Assembly: GCA_003641545.1 (NCBI GenBank)
Contig: QNAU01000027.1
Location: 1-10,345, forward strand
DNA from: Thermotoga sp.
GTDB taxonomy: Bacteria > Thermotogota > Thermotogae > B21-G9
Length of the DNA stretch: 10,345 nt
Direction of reading: 5' to 3'
Below the pieces are notes generated by a model. It saw only the letters and a program-made list of their open reading frames with translations, had not been told where the DNA came from and made no database searches. Of the stretch, positions 5,968 through 10,345 are shown piece by piece; positions within the stretch are counted from its first letter, which is position 1, and every line of letters begins with the position of its first letter. The translations under genes were made by a program, and so were the position numbers.

Positions 5968-7391
5968 AACGTGTGTATCTTTATGAGGTTGGTGGTCCCA
6001 CTTATTCCCCACGGGATCCCAGCGGTTATGACGATCGTTTCTCCCTTTTCAGCTATGTTTTTCTCGAGCAGTAATTCACTTATATCATCGAACATTTTAT
6101 CGGTGCTAACCGTCTTTCTCATCAGCAGTGGAACGACACCCCACACCAATCCGAGTTTGTGGAACGTGGATTCATCGCTCGCTATTCCTATTATCACCGC
6201 CCTTGGTCTGTATTTCGACACCCTCTTCGCGGTTCCTCCGGTTGCGGTTGGGGTAACTATGAGGTTCAAATTCAAGGTCTCAGATATATCCCAACATGAG
6301 TGAGCTATAGCCTCACTCCTATCGCTGACCACGGGAAATTCTCTCAACCATCCTATCTGATAACCCCTGAAATCTTCGAATCTCTTCTCAACCTCCCTGG
6401 CGATCTTGTCCATAACCTTCACCGCTTCGATTGGATACTTTCCAACCGCGGTTTCCCCGGACAACATCATCACATCGGTTCCGTCGAGAATCGAATTGGC
6501 TATGTCCGTTGCCTCCGCCCTCGTGGGAACGGGAGAATCTATCATCGATTCAAGCATCTGTGTGGCGGTTATCACGGGTTTGGTGTATCTGTTGGCAAGC
6601 TGTATTATGCGTTTTTGTTCTATCGGAACCATCTCGGTCGGTATCTCCACGCCGAGATCTCCCCTCGCAACCATGACCGCATCCGCATTCTTCACGATGT
6701 CTTCGAGATTCTCAAGCGCCTGGGCTGTCTCTATCTTCGCTATTATCTCCTGCGATCCCTTCAATTCCACTATTAGCTTTTTCAACTCCAAAACATCCGA
6801 AGGTTTTCTCACGAAGGATTGTGCCACGAACTCCACCTTTTCCTCGACAGCCAGAGCTATGAAATCCCTGTCCTTTTCACTCAAGGCTGGTAAGCTTATA
6901 TCCACACCCGGAACGTTGACACCCTTCCTCGGTTTCACTTCACCGGAATTTTCAGCTCTCAATATGAGAAAATTTTCCCTCTTGTTCACCACCTCGAATC
7001 CGATCTTCCCATCATCCACGAGGATCCTATCCCCAATTTCCAGCTCCTCCACAAGTTTTGGATAGCTCGTTCTGAATCCTTTTCTTATACCGTCTTTTCT
7101 TTCTTTGAACAGGTATATCTCCTCACCCTGATCAACGTGAATGGGATTTTCCAGCCCCTCTACGCGTATCTTTGGACCTTCCAGATCGAGCACTATTGGA
7201 AGTGAAACGGATAATTCCTCCCTTATCGATTTGATCATCCTTATGTTCCTTCTATGTTCTTGCAGTGAACCATGCGATGTGTTGAGTCTGACCGCATTCA
7301 TACCAGCTTCCACGAGTTTCCTTATGACCTCTGGATCCTCACTCACGGGTCCAAGTGTGCACAATATTTTGGTCTTTCTCACGTTCAACAT
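5964..7391 (-). CDS. pyk: Pyruvate kinase
   Basis: Converts phosphoenolpyruvate and ADP to pyruvate and ATP in the last step of glycolysis, in the cytoplasm. The 475-residue length is normal for the bacterial enzyme. The A domain opens with RKTKILCTLGP and has NTSHG near 37-41 and DLEGPKIRV near 69-77. The B domain (about 80-170) includes LVDDGKI. The active site follows with AKIET (K219, E221), MVARGDLGVE at 240-249, TATQMLESM at 275-283, and TRAEATDIANSILDGTD then MLSGETAVGKYP. The C domain (about 360-475) has TATGGTAKRVSKYRP and ends at ITAGIPWGISGTTNLIKI. No extra C-terminal phosphohistidine domain is present. The ATG at 7391 is chosen because GAGGTG ends 6 nt before it; in-frame GTG and ATG codons at 7400 and 7397 overlap that ribosome binding site. 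It lies 18 nt after mutS. Confidence 0.97.
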   Translation of the reverse strand: MLNVRKTKILCTLGPVSEDPEVIRKLVEAGMNAVRLNTSHGSLQEHRRNIRMIKSIREELSVSLPIVLDLEGPKIRVEGLENPIHVDQGEEIYLFKERKDGIRKGFRTSYPKLVEELEIGDRILVDDGKIGFEVVNKRENFLILRAENSGEVKPRKGVNVPGVDISLPALSEKDRDFIALAVEEKVEFVAQSFVRKPSDVLELKKLIVELKGSQEIIAKIETAQALENLEDIVKNADAVMVARGDLGVEIPTEMVPIEQKRIIQLANRYTKPVITATQMLESMIDSPVPTRAEATDIANSILDGTDVMMLSGETAVGKYPIEAVKVMDKIAREVEKRFEDFRGYQIGWLREFPVVSDRSEAIAHSCWDISETLNLNLIVTPTATGGTAKRVSKYRPRAVIIGIASDESTFHKLGLVWGVVPLLMRKTVSTDKMFDDISELLLEKNIAEKGETIVITAGIPWGISGTTNLIKIHTL

Positions 7392-7397
7392 CCCCAT

Positions 7398-7403
7398 CAC
7401 CTC
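7398..7403 (-). promoter_or_regulatory. Ribosome binding site of pyk
   Basis: GAGGTG ends six bases before the ATG at 7391. This fixes the pyk start at MLNVRKTKIL, which matches the short N-terminus usual for pyruvate kinases. The longer options at 7400 and 7397 would use part of the site as coding sequence. Confidence 0.7.
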
Positions 7404-7409
7404 TACAAC

Positions 7410-9911
7410 TCAGGTTTTGAAGAGTCCAAGCTGATTCTCCAGCATCTTCTTCTTCCTTCTGGAACTTTCCCTCAACTTCCTGATCTCTTCCGCACCGATG
7501 GCTCTGACTTTCCTGTCGAGTTGACTCGTTCGGGTTATTATGTCGAGAACTTCCCTCGCCCTCTCGACAACCTGATCCGGTATACCCGCAATCTTCGCCA
7601 CATCTATACCGTAGCTCCCCTCAGATACCCCTTCCACGAGTTTATGGAGGAATATTACACCATCTTTTCCCCTTCTGACCAAAAATGTCATGTTGAACAT
7701 TCCATCGTAAACGCTGGAAAGTTCGGTCAACTCCGTGTAGTGTGTTGCAAATATCACGAACGGTCTTATGACGTTGTGCAGGTACTCCGAAACCGCCCAG
7801 GCTATACTTATCCCATCGAATGTGCTCGTTCCCCTGCCAACCTCATCCAAGATCACGAGGCTTCTGGATGTGGCATTTCGCAGGATCGTGGCGGTCTCAC
7901 TCATCTCCACTAAAAAGGTGCTCTTCCCCTCCGCAACCTCATCCTTAGCACCTATCCGCGTGAAGATCCTATCGAACACAGGTAATGTGGCACGCTTTGC
8001 CGGAACGAAAGATCCAATCTGAGCCATCACGGCTGTCAGGGCTACCTGCCTTATGAAGGTCGATTTTCCGGACATGTTTGGACCTGTCAGTATCATGAAT
8101 CTTCTCGATTCATCCATCCTGAGATCATTCGGTATGAAGACATCCTCGAAGATCTCCACGATGGGATGTCTCGACTCCGAAAGCTCTATCGTTCCGTCCT
8201 CGAATTGTGGACGCGTGAAGGATCTTTCAAGTGATACCAAAGCGAATGTGGTTAAAACGTCGAGATAGGCTAAAACCTTAGCCAGTTCTTTCAACCCATC
8301 GGATCTCTTCTTTATCTCCTCGCATATCTCGTTGAAGATCTCTTTTTCACGCTCCTCAACTCTTTCCTTCGCGGTGATGACCCTGTATTCGAATTCTTTC
8401 AGTTCATCCGTTATGAATCTCTCGGCGTTGACCAGCGTCTGCTTTCTGATGTAATCCTTTGGGACCTTCTTCGCGTTCGATTTGCTCACCTCTATGTAAT
8501 AACCGAAGACTTTGTTGTATCCCACCCTCAGATTCTGAATACCCGTTCTCCTTCTCTCTTTTTCCTCAATTTCCCTGAGTTTTCTCTCCCCATTTTCGAG
8601 AAAGTAAAGATACTCATCCATATATTCGTCGAATCCCCTTCTTATGACCTTCCCTTCACCAACGTTCGATGATGGATCATCCGCGATGGATCTTTCCAGA
8701 AGTTCGAGCAGATCTTCGAACTCGTCTATCCTTTCATCGAAAAACTTGAAACTTTCGTTCGTTCTCAGAGACGCCTTCAAATAGGGAAGCATCCTCAACG
8801 TGCTTCTCAATGAAACCAGATCCTTGGGGTTCGACCTGTTGAAGGACAACCTGGCTAATATCCTTTCCACGTCATAAACCCCTTTGAGATACTCCCTTAT
8901 CTCGTTGAGTAACAACCGATCCTCCATGAAGGCTTCGACGAAATCCAACCTCCTGTTTATCTCATCCAGATCGGTGGAAGGTTCGAGTATCCACGATCTC
9001 AACAATCTCGATCCCATCGATGTGATGCATCTGTCGAGAACCCCGTAGAGAGTTTTGTTCTTTTCCTTGCCCTTCACGGGAAGAAGGTCCAGATTTTCAA
9101 CTGTGGATGAATCCATCAGTAATTTCTTCTCCCTGTGCAGTTTTTTTGGAAGATCCAGACTTTTCGAAAAAACTTTCTGAGTTTCCTCTATATACGACAG
9201 AACCGCACCTACAAGTGGGAGATCTTCCGTCTTCAACTCTAAGAAATCTATATTTTCCAGATGATAGAAATCCTTTATTCTGCCCACGGAGTTCTTTTCA
9301 TCGTAGAACCAATCGTCGAGGTATTCCACGAATATCCCGAGCTTTTCTTCGTATTCCTTGAATTCTTCGATCATGTCCCGCGGGATCAACAACTGTGAAG
9401 CAGATAAGGTTTTGATCCTATCTACCAGTTCTTCCATATCCTTGACACGATATACGAGGAAATCCCCAGTCGATATATCGACCTGAGCTATGTTCAGCTC
9501 ACCATCCTTCATTCTGTGGACGAATATCATGTAATTGTTGGATCTATCCTTCAGAAGATTTTCCTCCACTATCGTTCCAGGGGTTACAACCCTCGTTACT
9601 TCTCTTTTCACCAGTCCTTTGGCTTTCTTTGGATCTTCAACTTGGTCGCATATCGCCACCTTGTAACCCGCATCGATGAGTTTCTTCAGGTAATTCTCCA
9701 GAGCATGGTGTGGAATCCCAGCCATCGGAGCACCGTTACGCGATGTGAGGACTATCTGAAGAACATTCGAAATCGTCTGTGCATCCTCGAAGAAAGCCTC
9801 GTAGAAATCACCGAGTCTGAAGAGAAGGATCGAATCCCTGTACTTGGATTTTATCCTCTTGTATTGAAGCATCATAGGAGTCAAGGTTCGATCTTCCGAG
9901 CCTTGAAACAT
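7410..9911 (-). CDS. mutS: DNA mismatch repair protein MutS
   Basis: Recognises base mismatches and small loops as a dimer and starts repair by recruiting MutL. The 833-residue protein has the full MutS1 layout. The mismatch-binding domain holds [11 protein letters not shown] at 34-44, with the F36-Y-E38 reading motif. The connector, core and clamp domains follow, including [10 protein letters not shown] near 418-427 and [15 protein letters not shown] near 461-475. The ATPase domain has Walker [10 protein letters not shown] at 610-618, the STFLVEM signature at 664-670, Walker B LVILDE at 685-690, GRGTSTFDG at 692-700 and ATHYTEL at 722-728. The C-terminus ends with QLGLF (827-831), a good sliding-clamp binding motif. 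The ATG at 9911 has GAGGTGGTGA just upstream. Adjacency to miaB is common in bacteria. The first 104 nt overlap the miaB reading frame. Confidence 0.98.
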   Translation of the reverse strand: MFQGSEDRTLTPMMLQYKRIKSKYRDSILLFRLGDFYEAFFEDAQTISNVLQIVLTSRNGAPMAGIPHHALENYLKKLIDAGYKVAICDQVEDPKKAKGLVKREVTRVVTPGTIVEENLLKDRSNNYMIFVHRMKDGELNIAQVDISTGDFLVYRVKDMEELVDRIKTLSASQLLIPRDMIEEFKEYEEKLGIFVEYLDDWFYDEKNSVGRIKDFYHLENIDFLELKTEDLPLVGAVLSYIEETQKVFSKSLDLPKKLHREKKLLMDSSTVENLDLLPVKGKEKNKTLYGVLDRCITSMGSRLLRSWILEPSTDLDEINRRLDFVEAFMEDRLLLNEIREYLKGVYDVERILARLSFNRSNPKDLVSLRSTLRMLPYLKASLRTNESFKFFDERIDEFEDLLELLERSIADDPSSNVGEGKVIRRGFDEYMDEYLYFLENGERKLREIEEKERRRTGIQNLRVGYNKVFGYYIEVSKSNAKKVPKDYIRKQTLVNAERFITDELKEFEYRVITAKERVEEREKEIFNEICEEIKKRSDGLKELAKVLAYLDVLTTFALVSLERSFTRPQFEDGTIELSESRHPIVEIFEDVFIPNDLRMDESRRFMILTGPNMSGKSTFIRQVALTAVMAQIGSFVPAKRATLPVFDRIFTRIGAKDEVAEGKSTFLVEMSETATILRNATSRSLVILDEVGRGTSTFDGISIAWAVSEYLHNVIRPFVIFATHYTELTELSSVYDGMFNMTFLVRRGKDGVIFLHKLVEGVSEGSYGIDVAKIAGIPDQVVERAREVLDIITRTSQLDRKVRAIGAEEIRKLRESSRRKKKMLENQLGLFKT

Positions 9912-10345
9912 CCCACTTCACCACCTCACCGTACAGAGGACCTGCACTCACCCTGTTTATCTTAACGTATACTTTTCTGCCGATCATCTCATCAACTCCC
10001 TTGAATATGACTATCTTGTTGTTGATCGTCCTACCGTAAAGATCACCGGTTTTCTTCAGCTTCCCCTCACCTATGATCTCGACCGTTTTCCCAACGTATC
10101 TTTCGTTCAACGACCTGTTTATCCTCTTTTGAAGATTCAACAGAAATTGCAGTCTTCTGACCTTGATGTCCCTTGGAACATTGTCCTCGTAGAATCTGTA
10201 AGCCAAGGTTCCCTCCCTTGGGGAGTATATGGCAAGGTTCAATCTTTCAAATTTAGCGGTTTCCACGAGCTTGACGGTTTCCATGAAATCATCCTCGGTT
10301 TCGTTCGGGAAACCCACGATTATGTCGCTACTTATCGAAACACCC
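9808..10345 (-). CDS. miaB: tRNA-2-methylthio-N6-dimethylallyladenosine synthase MiaB, C-terminal part
   Basis: Radical SAM enzyme that adds a methylthio group to N6-isopentenyladenosine at position 37 of tRNAs reading UNN codons. The window edge cuts the gene, and the frame is open to the last bases. About 178 residues are visible. They begin in the end of the radical SAM domain ([16 protein letters not shown]), continue through [13 protein letters not shown] and the [14 protein letters not shown] helix, and enter the TRAM RNA-binding domain at about 9916-10101 ([31 protein letters not shown]). The GRT..N..V.FKG pattern favours MiaB over RimO or MtaB. The iron-sulfur cysteines lie outside the window. 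After the TRAM domain the frame runs on for about 35 low-complexity, non-conserved-looking residues inside mutS. MiaB proteins usually end at about the TRAM domain, so this tail is odd. Confidence 0.9.
   Translation of the reverse strand, partial: GVSISSDIIVGFPNETEDDFMETVKLVETAKFERLNLAIYSPREGTLAYRFYEDNVPRDIKVRRLQFLLNLQKRINRSLNERYVGKTVEIIGEGKLKKTGDLYGRTINNKIVIFKGVDEMIGRKVYVKINRVSAGPLYGEVVKWDVSRLGRSNLDSYDASIQEDKIQVQGFDPSLQTR
9918..9927 (-). promoter_or_regulatory. Ribosome binding site of mutS inside miaB
   Basis: GAGGTGGTGA lies 6 nt before the ATG at 9911 and is read in the miaB frame as part of GEVVK. It supports the ATG over a possible internal TTG start at 9884, which would give a protein beginning at LTPMMLQ, closer to the T. 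maritima N-terminus but without a good ribosome binding site. Confidence 0.65.

Noticed and set aside
5968..6012. Upstream GTG start for the glycosyltransferase that would add 15 residues
   Set aside because: No ribosome binding site precedes it, the added residues are not family-like, and the ATGA overlap at 5964-5967 gives the standard N-terminus.
6406..7065. 219-codon open frame on the plus strand opposite pyk
   Set aside because: Antisense of the highly conserved pyruvate kinase active-site region; low-complexity serine/threonine-rich product and no start signal.
7272..7913. 213-codon open frame on the plus strand opposite mutS and the pyk start
   Set aside because: It crosses the mutS-pyk junction in antisense and shows no domain; mutS coding in this region is certain from the ATPase motifs.

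Overview
The window is one long, gene-dense block on the minus strand, probably from a thermophilic member of the Thermotogae. The support is: a MutS whose N-terminus and ATPase core closely match what I remember of Thermotoga maritima MutS; frequent TTG and GTG starts backed by strong Shine-Dalgarno sequences; overlapping or nearly abutting genes; and purine-rich coding strands. The genus cannot be named from this sequence alone.

Transcription runs from high to low coordinates. The order is: the 3' end of miaB (tRNA methylthiotransferase, cut by the window edge), mutS (mismatch repair), pyk (pyruvate kinase), a WecG/TagA/CpsF-type glycosyltransferase, an amidohydrolase-fold protein that has lost most metal ligands, ftsY (SRP receptor GTPase), a DUF2225 zinc-ribbon/helical-repeat protein, a small VanZ-like membrane protein, and a family 5 ABC-transporter solute-binding protein. 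A strong intrinsic terminator at 64-93 closes the block. Gene junctions are 4-nt overlaps or gaps of 4-18 nt, except for a 104-nt overlap between miaB and mutS. This fits one operon, possibly with an internal promoter before the solute-binding protein gene.

Functionally the block is mixed: tRNA modification and DNA repair, glycolysis (PEP to pyruvate with ATP formation), cell-surface glycan synthesis, membrane protein targeting, and solute capture. FtsY, the glycosyltransferase, the VanZ-like protein and the secreted binding protein all act at or across the membrane. I see no tRNA, rRNA, CRISPR array, insertion sequence or prophage gene.

No clearly new multi-gene system is visible. The points most worth a second look are the amidohydrolase-like protein with a broken metal centre at 3925-5232 and the unusually long miaB/mutS overlap at 9808-9911. 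Family assignments come from motif recognition by eye, without database searches. Comparisons with T. maritima proteins are from memory.
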